The position numbers and the translations under genes were made by a program. The notes beneath the pieces are model-generated. The model was not told the origin of the DNA. It ran no database searches and saw only the letters and a program-made list of their open reading frames with translations. Shown here one piece after another: positions 34,221 to 42,462 of a stretch of DNA of 64,000 nucleotides. How positions within the stretch are numbered: the first letter of the stretch is position 1; every line of letters starts with the position of its first letter. The stretch comes from Paraburkholderia tuberum STM678 (GTDB lineage: Bacteria > Pseudomonadota > Gammaproteobacteria > Burkholderiales > Burkholderiaceae): positions 124,001-188,000 of the forward strand of contig NZ_CADFGP010000001.1 of the NCBI RefSeq assembly GCF_902833905.1, written 5' to 3'.

Positions 34221-34820
34221 ATGACCGCAACGAAAGACCGGGTTCGCATCGTCGGAACGACCTTGCTATCCGACGACTGGTACACGCTGAAGAAGGTGAC
34301 GTTCGACTTCCTGCGTCGCGATGGCAGATGGCAGCGGCAGAACCGCGAGACCTACGATCGCGGCAACGGCGCGACGATCCTGCTGCACAGTCCGCGCACC
34401 GGCAACGTGATACTCACGCGACAATTCCGCATGCCCGCGTTCGTGAACGGTCACGACGGCATGATGATCGAAGCGCCGGGCGGGTTGCTCGACAACGCTT
34501 CGCCGGAAGAACGCATCCGGCTCGAAGTCGAGGAGGAAACGGGGTATCGCGTGGGTCAGGTCCACAAGGTTTTCGAGGCCTACATGAGCCCAGGATCCGT
34601 AACCGAAAAGCTCTACTTCTATGTCGGCGAGTACGATGCGTCGATGCGGGTCAACGACGGCGGCGGCGTCGAGGATGAAGGGGAAGATCTCGAGGTGATC
34701 GAAATGCCGTTGCACGCCGCGTTGCGAGCGGTCGACGCAGGGGAAATCGTCGACGGCAAGACGATCATGCTGTTGCAGTACGTCGCCTTGCGTGGGTTTG
34801 CGTCAGCGCGCGCAGCCTAG
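34221..34820 (+). CDS. nudK: Nudix hydrolase, GDP-mannose pyrophosphatase NudK type
   Basis: 199-aa Nudix enzyme. The Nudix box is GGLLDNASPEERIRLEVEEE followed by TGY, close to that of NudK, and the adjacent RQFRMPAFVNGHDGMMIEAPG is the usual sugar-nucleotide-binding strand pattern. NudK hydrolyses GDP-mannose to mannose-1-phosphate and GMP; the sugar specificity here is inferred. ATG 34221 has AGGAGGCG upstream. Its last 18 bp overlap the convergent HAD gene. Probably regulated by the divergent DeoR protein. Confidence 0.86.
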   Translation: MTATKDRVRIVGTTLLSDDWYTLKKVTFDFLRRDGRWQRQNRETYDRGNGATILLHSPRTGNVILTRQFRMPAFVNGHDGMMIEAPGGLLDNASPEERIRLEVEEETGYRVGQVHKVFEAYMSPGSVTEKLYFYVGEYDASMRVNDGGGVEDEGEDLEVIEMPLHAALRAVDAGEIVDGKTIMLLQYVALRGFASARAA

Positions 34821-35537
34821 TTGCGTCGCGAGTTCGTGCAGATCGTCGACGATGAAGTCCCACGCCTCGTCCGCCTTCAGATCGCTCGTCTGTCGAGGGC
34901 CATGCTCGGTGGGCCGCACGACGAACGCGGTGCGCAAGCCGACGCGCCGGGCAGCGGCGAGATCGTTGTTATGTGCGGCCACGAGGCATAATTCGCGCGG
35001 CGCAATGCCGAGAATTTCCGCCGTTTCGCTATAGACCAGCGGCGAGGGTTTATAAGCGCGGACGACTTCGGCACCGAGAATGGCATCCCAAGGCAGACCG
35101 GCACGCTTTGCGATGTCCACCATCAGGCGAATGTTGCCGTTGGATAGCGGTGCGATGATGAAGCGCGCCTTCAGGCGCCGCAATGCGTCGACGGCATCGG
35201 GCCAGGGGTCCAGCCGATGCCAGGCCAGGTTCAACTCATCGATCTCCGGTTCGGGAACGTTGGCGATGCCGAAACGCGCCAGCACTTTGACGAGGTTTTC
35301 CCGGTGCAGCACGTCGAGACGCACATACGCTCTGCGTCCGCTACGCACTTCTTCCATCGCGGGCGAATACTCGCGTCGCCATGCGTCCGCGAAGTCGGAT
35401 GCGTCGAGATTCGGCGCGTGCCGCTGCAGAAACGGTTGCGCTTCGCGCGCGACGCCGCTTCGCCAGTCAACCACGGTTCCGAAGACATCGAACACGAAAG
35501 CTTTGATGGCGGTTTGATGTATCGAGTCGATGCCCAT
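34803..35537 (-). CDS. Haloacid dehalogenase type II (HAD superfamily)
   Basis: 244-aa HAD protein with motif I FVFDVFGTVVDWR (nucleophile Asp), motif II PLSNGN, motif III lysine in VRAYKPSP, and a motif IV region VAAHNNDLAAARRVGLRTAFV. This set matches the L-2-haloacid dehalogenase subfamily, although many members act on other phosphate or halide esters. AAGGAAGG lies before ATG 35537. Its stop overlaps the end of nudK. Confidence 0.85.
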   Translation of the reverse strand: MGIDSIHQTAIKAFVFDVFGTVVDWRSGVAREAQPFLQRHAPNLDASDFADAWRREYSPAMEEVRSGRRAYVRLDVLHRENLVKVLARFGIANVPEPEIDELNLAWHRLDPWPDAVDALRRLKARFIIAPLSNGNIRLMVDIAKRAGLPWDAILGAEVVRAYKPSPLVYSETAEILGIAPRELCLVAAHNNDLAAARRVGLRTAFVVRPTEHGPRQTSDLKADEAWDFIVDDLHELATQLGCAR

Positions 35538-35620
35538 GACCTTCCTTTGTGGCTCTGACGGGAACCACCCATCTTAGATGCGTGTTAGGAACTTCGCGCC
35601 AGACCTGGTATCCTGGCGGC

Positions 35621-35773
35621 ATGAAAAAACGCAGGCCCTACCCAACGGATGTATTGGATGAAGAGTGGTATTTCGCTGCTCCGTATCTGACCTTGATGAG
35701 CAAAGACGCCCCGCAGCGCCGCTACGAATTGCGCGAGATTGAATCTCTGCGGCTGCCTCTCCCCGCCTTCTGA
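35621..35773 (+). pseudogene. IS5-type transposase N-terminal remnant
   Basis: ATG 35621 opens with MKKRRPYPTDVLDEEWYFAA and PYLTLMSKDAPQRRYELRE, the N-terminus of an IS5/IS4-group transposase. After about 43 residues homology ends and a stop follows at 35773. No DDE residues or terminal repeats remain. The break lies next to the acyltransferase gene and suggests that this marks an old insertion or deletion edge. Confidence 0.8.
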
Positions 35774-35776
35774 CGA

Positions 35777-36931
35777 TCATTCGAGGGTCGGCGACTTCGT
35801 GATTCGGACCGCGGGCGCCGGTACGAGATATCGCCCCCCCGGCACGGCGGCGGCGATATGCAACGCACCGGTTTCGATACGGTCCAGCAAGCCGCGCAGT
35901 TTCAGGGCACGCTTTTCGACGCCATGCCACGACATCATTGCAAAGAGAAGTGTGAGGGCGAGGGAAATCGGAAAATGAACGTACCAGGTGAGGGCGGCCG
36001 GGGCAAGCATCGCGGCCACAGATTGCTGTATCGGGAAACCGTAAAGAAAGATGCCGTATGAGTAGTCACCGCTTGCGACAAAGCGGTGGCGTCTTGGTTG
36101 CGTGAGTCCGAGAAAGACGGTCAGATAGGCGGCGGGCAGCGCCGCGAAGTAATCCGCGCCGCGAACGGATAGGCAAATCACTGCGACGAGGCCAGATAGC
36201 ACACAGAGCCATGAACTCCAGACGATCCGGTTGCGGAACTGGTACGCGCAAACGCCATAGAAGAAACAGAGAACGAGCATCGGTCCGTGTACGGTCATAC
36301 CAGCCGAACCGGAACGGTGCGCAAGCGCAACGAGTAAGACGTTCGCACCAATCGATGCGGCGAGTAAAAGATGCGGTCGTTGTGCCATGCCGGCATACGA
36401 CGCAATAGTCAATGCGACGTAACAGGCTAGTTCGAACGGTAACGTCCACAATTGCTGATTGATCGCATCCGGCCAAGGATTGTTGGCGAACATACCTGGC
36501 AGCTCGAAATGAACGTCTCCGAGAATGTTCAGGAAGTACGCCCGGAACTCGGGATCAGTGAAATATTGATGAAGTGGAAGCGTGGTAAAGAACGGCCCGA
36601 TCAGCAATGCGGCGATCAGCGTGTCGACCGCCAATGCAGGTAGCAGCCGCAGTACCCGCAGCCCACAGAAGGAAACGATCGTGCGGCAACGTTCGAAGCT
36701 GCCAGCAACCAGGAAACCGCTCAGAGCGAAGAACATTGGCAAAATTAGCGCGAGCGGTGCTCGTGCAGGCCCGGACCATACCGCTTGAGTGAACTTGTGA
36801 CCATAACAGACGTTAATGGTGTGGCTCGCGACCACGAGGACGGCGAGCACGAGACGCATGTAGTCGAAACCCGATGGCCTGTTTTTCGCATCGGCAAGCC
36901 GCGATCCGAGTGTCGTTGCGAGTGGGGACAT
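35777..36931 (-). CDS. Acyltransferase-3 family membrane protein
   Basis: Polytopic (about ten spans) acyltransferase of the OafA/NodX type, which O-acetylate surface polysaccharides. Near the N-terminus are FDYMRLVLAVLVVASHTI (catalytic His in ASH) and FFALSGFLVAGSF. Further on come the QQLWTLPFELACY block and LRVLRLLPAL. ATG 36931 shares a base with the stop of the upstream desaturase gene (TGATG), so the two are translationally coupled. The pair looks less GC-rich than its neighbours. The polysaccharide substrate is unknown. Confidence 0.88.
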   Translation of the reverse strand: MSPLATTLGSRLADAKNRPSGFDYMRLVLAVLVVASHTINVCYGHKFTQAVWSGPARAPLALILPMFFALSGFLVAGSFERCRTIVSFCGLRVLRLLPALAVDTLIAALLIGPFFTTLPLHQYFTDPEFRAYFLNILGDVHFELPGMFANNPWPDAINQQLWTLPFELACYVALTIASYAGMAQRPHLLLAASIGANVLLVALAHRSGSAGMTVHGPMLVLCFFYGVCAYQFRNRIVWSSWLCVLSGLVAVICLSVRGADYFAALPAAYLTVFLGLTQPRRHRFVASGDYSYGIFLYGFPIQQSVAAMLAPAALTWYVHFPISLALTLLFAMMSWHGVEKRALKLRGLLDRIETGALHIAAAVPGGRYLVPAPAVRITKSPTLE

Positions 36932-37791
36932 CACTCCGTCCTCCGTGAGGATGGGTCTTGTACAGCGGTGGCGGGTAGCCTGACGGTGAATGGCATCAGC
37001 AGATAATCAACCAGACCGTCAGGTTCATCAGTGTAGTCAAGACCGACATCGGGCCATTCGCCTTTCTTCGGGAAGTGTGCGGTCCCAAACAATACGTCCC
37101 ATAAGGTCACGACTGCAGCGAAATTTCGGTTGTAATGGCGCAACTCGACTGAATGATGAATTCGATGAAATCGATTGTCTGGGAACAGATAGGAAATCGG
37201 GCCAAAGCTGATGCGTGTATCAGCGTGCTCGAAGGTGCCCTGAATGAGTATCACCATGCCAATCAACGACCATAGGAATGGAGGATGGAAGTCGATCAAT
37301 AGTGCCATTGGAAGCGTGACAACGAGGGGACGGAGCAACTCCTCCGATACATGCATATTGCAGTTCCACACATTCATCTCGCGAATCGAATGGTGGACCT
37401 GGTGGAACCGCCATAAGAAACCGAACGTATGCTGCGCGCGATGGAACCAGTAGTACAGCAAATCACCAATCAGTAACGCCCCAGCGATAGCAAGTGCGAT
37501 GCCGGTGGCGCGCCAGACTGGCCGCGGCGAATCCAATACGCCGTCAAGCGCTATCGAGAAAAGCGGTCGGATATGCAGTGCGACGATCACAGAATGATAA
37601 ATTTCGAAGAAAAGCCCACCTATAAACAAATAACAAATGTGAAACAGAATGCCGCGTGCGCGTGATGCAAACGACACCTTGCCATACGGCAGCATTATCT
37701 CGACGGCGACGCAGAGAATAGAGGCAACAGCTACGCGCTCTCCCGCACGCAAGGTATGAGCAACATAAGTCAACACATCGAACGTTTGCAT
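36931..37791 (-). CDS. Sterol desaturase / fatty acid hydroxylase superfamily protein
   Basis: 286-aa membrane di-iron protein. The histidine clusters of the family are in order: HRAQH, HQVHHS and HRIHHSVELRHYN, with several transmembrane spans before them. ATG 37791 (MQTFD) is preceded by GGGGAAAAAG; a start 75 bp upstream lacks support. Members hydroxylate or desaturate lipids, carotenoids or sterol-like compounds. It forms an operon with the acyltransferase, suggesting modification of a lipid or surface glycoconjugate. The region is flanked by transposase remnants. Confidence 0.87.
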   Translation of the reverse strand: MQTFDVLTYVAHTLRAGERVAVASILCVAVEIMLPYGKVSFASRARGILFHICYLFIGGLFFEIYHSVIVALHIRPLFSIALDGVLDSPRPVWRATGIALAIAGALLIGDLLYYWFHRAQHTFGFLWRFHQVHHSIREMNVWNCNMHVSEELLRPLVVTLPMALLIDFHPPFLWSLIGMVILIQGTFEHADTRISFGPISYLFPDNRFHRIHHSVELRHYNRNFAAVVTLWDVLFGTAHFPKKGEWPDVGLDYTDEPDGLVDYLLMPFTVRLPATAVQDPSSRRTE

Positions 37792-38062
37792 CTTTTTCCC
37801 CGATTCGAGATGTGGAGGTCTTCGAATGCTGTGCTGCACAACGCTGCTATGAGGATAGTGGGACACGGGTGCTCTCGGGGGCGCATCACACCGTCAGTTT
37901 CGGCCATCATTCAGCGGGTATCGCCTATATGTAATACGAATTATGTTTTATGGCCGTACGTAAACGGCGGTTTCAAGGTCGAAGCGCAACGGCGGGTTTA
38001 ATGCTTAGAGCCTTGAGGTTGAGCTGCTGAAGCAAGTGTTGGGGCAAAGACCTCGAATGGCG

Positions 38063-38436
38063 AATGGAAGGCGCGTTTGATCGTTTCGTGACGGTCTACG
38101 CGGCGAAATATCGAAGGCAACGGAAACGTTGAAGAAGGACCGGGAAAGCCTGCTGGCGTTTTACGACTTCCCGGCTGAGCACTGGCAGCATTTGCGGACC
38201 ACGAATGCGATTGAGTCGACGTTCGCGACGGTGCGACACCGTACGACGCGCACGCGCAACTGTGTGTCGCGACCCACCTTCCTTGGTCTGGCATTCAAGC
38301 TGATCGAGGAAGCCGAGAAAGCCTGGCGCCGCGTCAAGGGCCCGAAAAGATCAAGCTGTTGCTGGAAGGCATTGCCTTCAGGGATGGCGAACCGGTGAAA
38401 GACGATCAACCGGTTCAGCAGAAACTCGCCGCGTGA
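38063..38436 (+). pseudogene. IS256-type transposase C-terminal remnant
   Basis: Reads FDRFVTVYAAKY, then, after a frameshift, TLKKDRESLLAFYDFPAEHW and RTTNAIESTFATVRHRT, the C-terminal region of IS256-family transposases (the E of NAIES is the last catalytic residue). A further frameshift near 38340 separates KLIEEAEKAWRRVKG from the tail ending VQQKLAA at 38436. With at least two frameshifts and no N-terminus it is inactive. Confidence 0.88.
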
Positions 38437-38785
38437 AGTCCCTGCTCATCAAGTTGCCTATACATCATGCATGGACGCCCCCGGCTTGCCAAGTTCTCGT
38501 TTGCAACGGATTGAAGGTAACGATTGCAGCCATGCATCCGGACTTCAATGGCCGGCGTAGGCCGGCGGTCCCTGATGCGTTGCAATCATCGATCATCTGA
38601 AAAGGACGGGGACGCTATGGCGACCGGGGACGCTTCGACCGCAACGCAGTCCGTATGGGGCGATGCATCTGCTAAACGAGTGTCAACCGTTTACGGGTTT
38701 TGCCTGGTCTCATGCGTGTCGATTCCCGCAACGCGGGCGCGTCGCGACAGTATGTCCAACCCCTCCAGTGAAAGGCACACTCATC
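38437..38785. other. Intergenic region with a GC-rich inverted repeat
   Basis: 349 bp between the IS256 remnant and the SRPBCC gene. GCCGGC on both sides of GTAG (about 38550-38566) can form a small hairpin. An open frame continuous with the SRPBCC gene extends upstream from 38663 but lacks family features. Confidence 0.35.
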
Positions 38786-39232
38786 ATGGCTACCGGAACC
38801 GTCAAATTCCACCGTGTTTTGCGCACGACGCCCGAGCGTATCTATCGCGCGTTCCTCGAACCCGCCGCGATGGCGAAATGGCTACCGCCGCATGGCTTCA
38901 CCTGCGACGTGCATCAGATGGATGCGCGCGTCGGCGGCACCTACAGGATGTCGTTTCATAACTTCGGCTCGGGCAAGGGGCACTCGTTCGGCGGCGAGTA
39001 CATCGAACTGGTGCCGTTCGAAAAGATCCGCTATTCGGACCGTTTCGACGACCCGAATCTGCCCGGTCAGATGCACACGACCGTTTCGTTGCGGCAGGTG
39101 TCGTGCGGGACCGAACTGAACATCGTGCAGGAAGGCATCCCCGAGATGATTCCGGTCGAGATGTGTTACCTCGGCTGGCAGGAGTCGCTCGCGCAACTGG
39201 CGAAGCTGGTCGAGCCGGAGATTGCGGACTGA
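38786..39232 (+). CDS. SRPBCC (AHSA1-like) domain protein
   Basis: 148-aa single-domain START/AHA1-like protein. Typical pattern: FHRVLRTTPERIYRAFLEPA, AMAKWLPPHGFT, VGGTYRMSF, ELVPFEKIRYSDRF, then a C-terminal helix (EESLAQLAKLVEPE-like). ATG 38786 fits the domain start; the Shine-Dalgarno (AAAGG) is weak. These proteins bind hydrophobic ligands and often sit near stress genes. No specific ligand can be named. Confidence 0.88.
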   Translation: MATGTVKFHRVLRTTPERIYRAFLEPAAMAKWLPPHGFTCDVHQMDARVGGTYRMSFHNFGSGKGHSFGGEYIELVPFEKIRYSDRFDDPNLPGQMHTTVSLRQVSCGTELNIVQEGIPEMIPVEMCYLGWQESLAQLAKLVEPEIAD

Positions 39233-39349
39233 CATTCAATAACAGCCGCTTGCTCCCTTTCACTCAACCATGCGCGCGATGCGCTGACCTTTACGGCGTC
39301 GCGCGCTGAATCTCCGCACCGGGACTCGAGCTCGATACCCATCGAGCCG

Positions 39350-40984
39350 CTAAAAGATAAAACCGGTATTCACGAACTTCGAGTGATGATTCGTGACCAT
39401 CGTATCGAGCAGCGTCTTGTTCAGGTCGCTCTCCTTGGCCGCGACCATGGAGCGAATCGAGAACGCGCGCAACGCATCGGTGACCGATAGCGTACCTTCC
39501 GCAGAATCCTTGCGGCCGGCAAACGGAAAGACGTCTGGGCCTCGCTGGCACTGGCTGTTGAGATTGACGCGGCACACCTGATTGACGAGCGGGTCGACCA
39601 GCGATCCAATTTGGGCAGCGTCGGTGCCGAAAATGCTGACCTGCTGACCGTGGTCCGAAGTGATGACATACTCGAGTGGTGTATCGATGTCATCGAACGG
39701 CACGACTGGGATGATCGGTCCGAACTGTTCCTCACGATAGAGCATCATCCCTTCCTTCACGGGGTACACCACGGCCGGATAGAAAAGAGTTTTGCAGAAC
39801 ACGCCACCCCCTTCGTTCACGACCGCCGCGCCTTTCGCTTTCGCATCGTCAATTGCCTGAGTCATGTAGGCCGTGCGATGCATGCCCGGCAGCGGTGTAA
39901 TGGACACACCCTGTTCCCACGGCATGCCGACCTTGAGATTTTTGAGCGCTGCGTTAAAGCGCTGAAGAAACGTATCGACGATCGAGCGGTGCACCATCAA
40001 TATCTTGAGCGCTGTGCACCGTTGACCATTGAACGACAACGTACCGAGCAGACATTCCTTCACGGCGAGGTCTATGTCGGCGTCAGCCAACACAATCGCG
40101 GCGTTTTTGGCGTCAAGGCCGAGAACGGCGCGTAGCCGATGCGACTTTGGGTGCTGTTTTTTCAGGTGGTCTGCAACCTTGCTTGAGCCGATGAGGGCAA
40201 GCACGTCGATCTTTCCTGAGGCGAGCATGTGTGGCACCACCACCGCACCCGGTGCATAAATCGTGTTGACGACGCCTTTCGGGAAAGCAGAGCGGAAAGC
40301 CTCGAGCAGTGGAAAGAACAGCAGCGTGCCATATTGGGGCGGCTTGAACACGACGGTGTTGCCCATCAGCAATGCGGGAATGAGCGTCGCGAACGTTTCG
40401 TTCAGCGGATAGTTGTAAGGCCCCATGCACAGTACGACGCCCAGCGGGGTGCGGCGAATCTGGCCGATTGTGCCCTCGGCGATGACAAAGCGCGAGTTGC
40501 TATTGTCTAGCTCCTTGAGCGCCGAGATAGTGTCTTGCATATAGCTGATGGTGCGGTCGAACTCCTTCTGCGAATCGGCAAGGCTCTTGCCGATTTCCCA
40601 CATGATCAGATTCACAATCTCATGGCGACTGGCGGCCATGAGACGAATGAAGTCTTGCATGCAGCCGATGCGCTGCGCGACTGTCATCGTTGGCCACTCA
40701 CCGCGGCCGTGATCGTAGGCTCGCACGGCCGCGTTCAGCGCGGCATCGCTCTCGACCTCGTCCATGACCGGATAACTGCCAATTACGACCTGTTCAGCGT
40801 CGCCGGAGGCTTGTCGCACGCAGACTGGCGACTGCACGCTCTTGCAGGCGCCATCCCATGCCTTCAGTTCTCCATCGACGAGCGAGACGCGCTGATGAAT
40901 CGGCTCCGCGAGGCGGACGGAATCGGGAATATCGTCGGTGACTGGAAACAACTGCCGGAGGTTCTCGAAGTCAATATTTGCCAC
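39350..40984 (-). CDS. gapN: NADP-dependent glyceraldehyde-3-phosphate dehydrogenase-like aldehyde dehydrogenase
   Basis: 544-aa aldehyde dehydrogenase that I match to the GapN (non-phosphorylating GAPDH) group, oxidising glyceraldehyde-3-phosphate to 3-phosphoglycerate with NADP. Cofactor region: PLGVVLCMGPYNYPLNE and VVFKPPQYG. The catalytic Cys323 lies in SFNGQRCTALK. The usual ELGGK block that supplies the general-base Glu reads LGLDAK (288-293) here, so that Glu is missing from its usual place. At 544 aa it is somewhat longer than typical ALDHs (480-500). The start is GTG 40984 with AGGAGCG upstream. Monocistronic by spacing. Confidence 0.82.
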   Translation of the reverse strand: MANIDFENLRQLFPVTDDIPDSVRLAEPIHQRVSLVDGELKAWDGACKSVQSPVCVRQASGDAEQVVIGSYPVMDEVESDAALNAAVRAYDHGRGEWPTMTVAQRIGCMQDFIRLMAASRHEIVNLIMWEIGKSLADSQKEFDRTISYMQDTISALKELDNSNSRFVIAEGTIGQIRRTPLGVVLCMGPYNYPLNETFATLIPALLMGNTVVFKPPQYGTLLFFPLLEAFRSAFPKGVVNTIYAPGAVVVPHMLASGKIDVLALIGSSKVADHLKKQHPKSHRLRAVLGLDAKNAAIVLADADIDLAVKECLLGTLSFNGQRCTALKILMVHRSIVDTFLQRFNAALKNLKVGMPWEQGVSITPLPGMHRTAYMTQAIDDAKAKGAAVVNEGGGVFCKTLFYPAVVYPVKEGMMLYREEQFGPIIPVVPFDDIDTPLEYVITSDHGQQVSIFGTDAAQIGSLVDPLVNQVCRVNLNSQCQRGPDVFPFAGRKDSAEGTLSVTDALRAFSIRSMVAAKESDLNKTLLDTMVTNHHSKFVNTGFIF

Positions 40985-41301
40985 GTTTCGCTCCTATGTT
41001 CGTGCAGTACGCGGTGGTCCGCCAGGTGTTGGGCATTGCTCGAACGCAATCAATGCGACCGTGCCTACCCGCTGGTGACGTAACGGTACCTGTCGGACCG
41101 ATCATTGGGTCGTGCGCAAGCGACTGTGCCGGTGTTTGGTGGCCGTGCTTCGCGGCGGGCGCAAGACACAGAGAGAAGCATAGCTAATGGCAGAGAACAG
41201 AGTTGAAGACGAACCGTGTTCAACACCTGATAAACGGTGAAGTCGGTTCCGACAGTGATATCACGTGGCGCGGCGCGGCACCGCCGAGCTTGCGGGCGAG
41301 C
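40985..41301. promoter_or_regulatory. gapN upstream region
   Basis: 317 bp between the gapN start and the stop of the small lipoprotein gene, both on the minus strand. It should contain the gapN promoter. No obvious palindrome or hexamer pair was recognised. Confidence 0.3.
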
Positions 41302-41541
41302 TTAGTCAGTAGCTGCGGAAATGTCCTCGTAACCGGATTCGATTAGATTCGTCATCGTGGTCTGCAGTTCGACCAACGGCGTAGCGGTCACTGCGGTCGC
41401 TACCCCGTCGGATTTCGGAAGCAGTCCGGCGAATGCCGCCATTCCCGTCCCGCATGCTGTTAGGAGTATGGTGGCAGCAAGTACGGCTGCACTGCCGCGC
41501 AGCGCTTGCTTGGGAGCGAAGTCCGCAAAACATCGCATCAT
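41302..41541 (-). CDS. Small predicted lipoprotein
   Basis: 79-aa product with a basic N-terminus, a hydrophobic segment (AAVLAATILLTACG) and lipobox LTAC, followed by a mature part of about 45 residues ending YEDISAATD. GGAG is placed seven bases before ATG 41541. No family was recognised. The signal and ribosome-binding site argue that it is real. Confidence 0.6.
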   Translation of the reverse strand: MMRCFADFAPKQALRGSAAVLAATILLTACGTGMAAFAGLLPKSDGVATAVTATPLVELQTTMTNLIESGYEDISAATD

Positions 41542-41999
41542 GGCTATCTCCGGTTGACGCAGTTTCTGGACGCAAAGACCGTGCCGACGGAGGGGCTGTC
41601 AGGCAAGCGTGCCGCTAACGGGCTGCGTAGGCGTTGAATGCTCGCGTGACAGTGGCGACCTGGACTCGGTGGTGGGACTCACCCTACACTTTGACCGGGC
41701 AGCGACGGTCGGAAACCAACATTTCGCTGCGGAGAATTGCGCCCGCATGTTCCTGAACATTGCCCGGCAAGCGTTCAGGGATTGTCCTGTGCCGCTCGCT
41801 TGACCAACCGTATGTGCGAGGCAGCGAGGAACCCGGCGATAGTTCACTTGTTGCGAAGTCCACGTGACACTTCCGCGGCCTACGCACCGATATACTGTTT
41901 CCTCCTACCGAACAGCTGTACTAACATCGAGTAACGGTTCGAGCATTGACGACCGGGCGGGCGGGGAGGCGAGTGTGTTTTCCCCCTTGGAGAGCCAGG
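41542..41999. promoter_or_regulatory. Divergent intergenic region before the two-gene cassette
   Basis: 458 bp between the lipoprotein gene (minus) and the hypothetical gene at 42000 (plus). Open frames across it on both strands show no family features. It should hold promoters for both sides. The right end carries TTGGAGAGCCAGG, the ribosome-binding site of the next gene. Confidence 0.35.
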
Positions 42000-42440
42000 A
42001 TGAAAGAAAACTCATCTCGTGAAATCGTCGAACTGCTGACAAAAGTGGTCGGACGCAGCGCCACGCATGTACCTAGGGGGCAGAGCCGCCGCAGTGCCTC
42101 AAAAGCGATTGACCGGCTTGAAGAGATCAAACGGAACGCCGCGTTTGCTCGCCAATACGAATCAGCACCGGAACCGCTACGCGAATTGGTGATGAGGCGG
42201 GCCGTAGAAGTCCACGACCTGGCGATTGCACGAGATTACGCGAGCGCCCTCAATGCGCTCAGTGCGGTTGTCGATTTCCTCTATCAACATCTTGTAGACG
42301 ACTCCGGCTCAGCAACGCCGCCGAGCAAACTGGCAAGCATCGATTTGAATGCGGTTCACCGGGCTCTTCAATTCGGAGGTCTTCCGGGACAGTCGCAGCA
42401 GGACCCAGATGATGACAACCCACCGCCAGTGCGTCGCTGA
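42000..42440 (+). CDS. Unrecognised small helical protein (first gene of a pair)
   Basis: 146-aa soluble, mostly helical protein starting MKENSSREIVELLTKVVG with GGAGAG before ATG 42000. The middle (AIDRLEEIKRNAAFARQYES, then LRELVMRRAVEVHDLAIARD) is charged and amphipathic. The C-terminus is disordered (QQDPDDDNPPPVRR). No signal peptide or catalytic motif is seen. The next gene starts 22 bp downstream, so they are very probably cotranscribed. I do not recognise the family. Confidence 0.7.
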   Translation: MKENSSREIVELLTKVVGRSATHVPRGQSRRSASKAIDRLEEIKRNAAFARQYESAPEPLRELVMRRAVEVHDLAIARDYASALNALSAVVDFLYQHLVDDSGSATPPSKLASIDLNAVHRALQFGGLPGQSQQDPDDDNPPPVRR

Positions 42441-42462
42441 ACTTGCCAAGGGATAATCTCCG

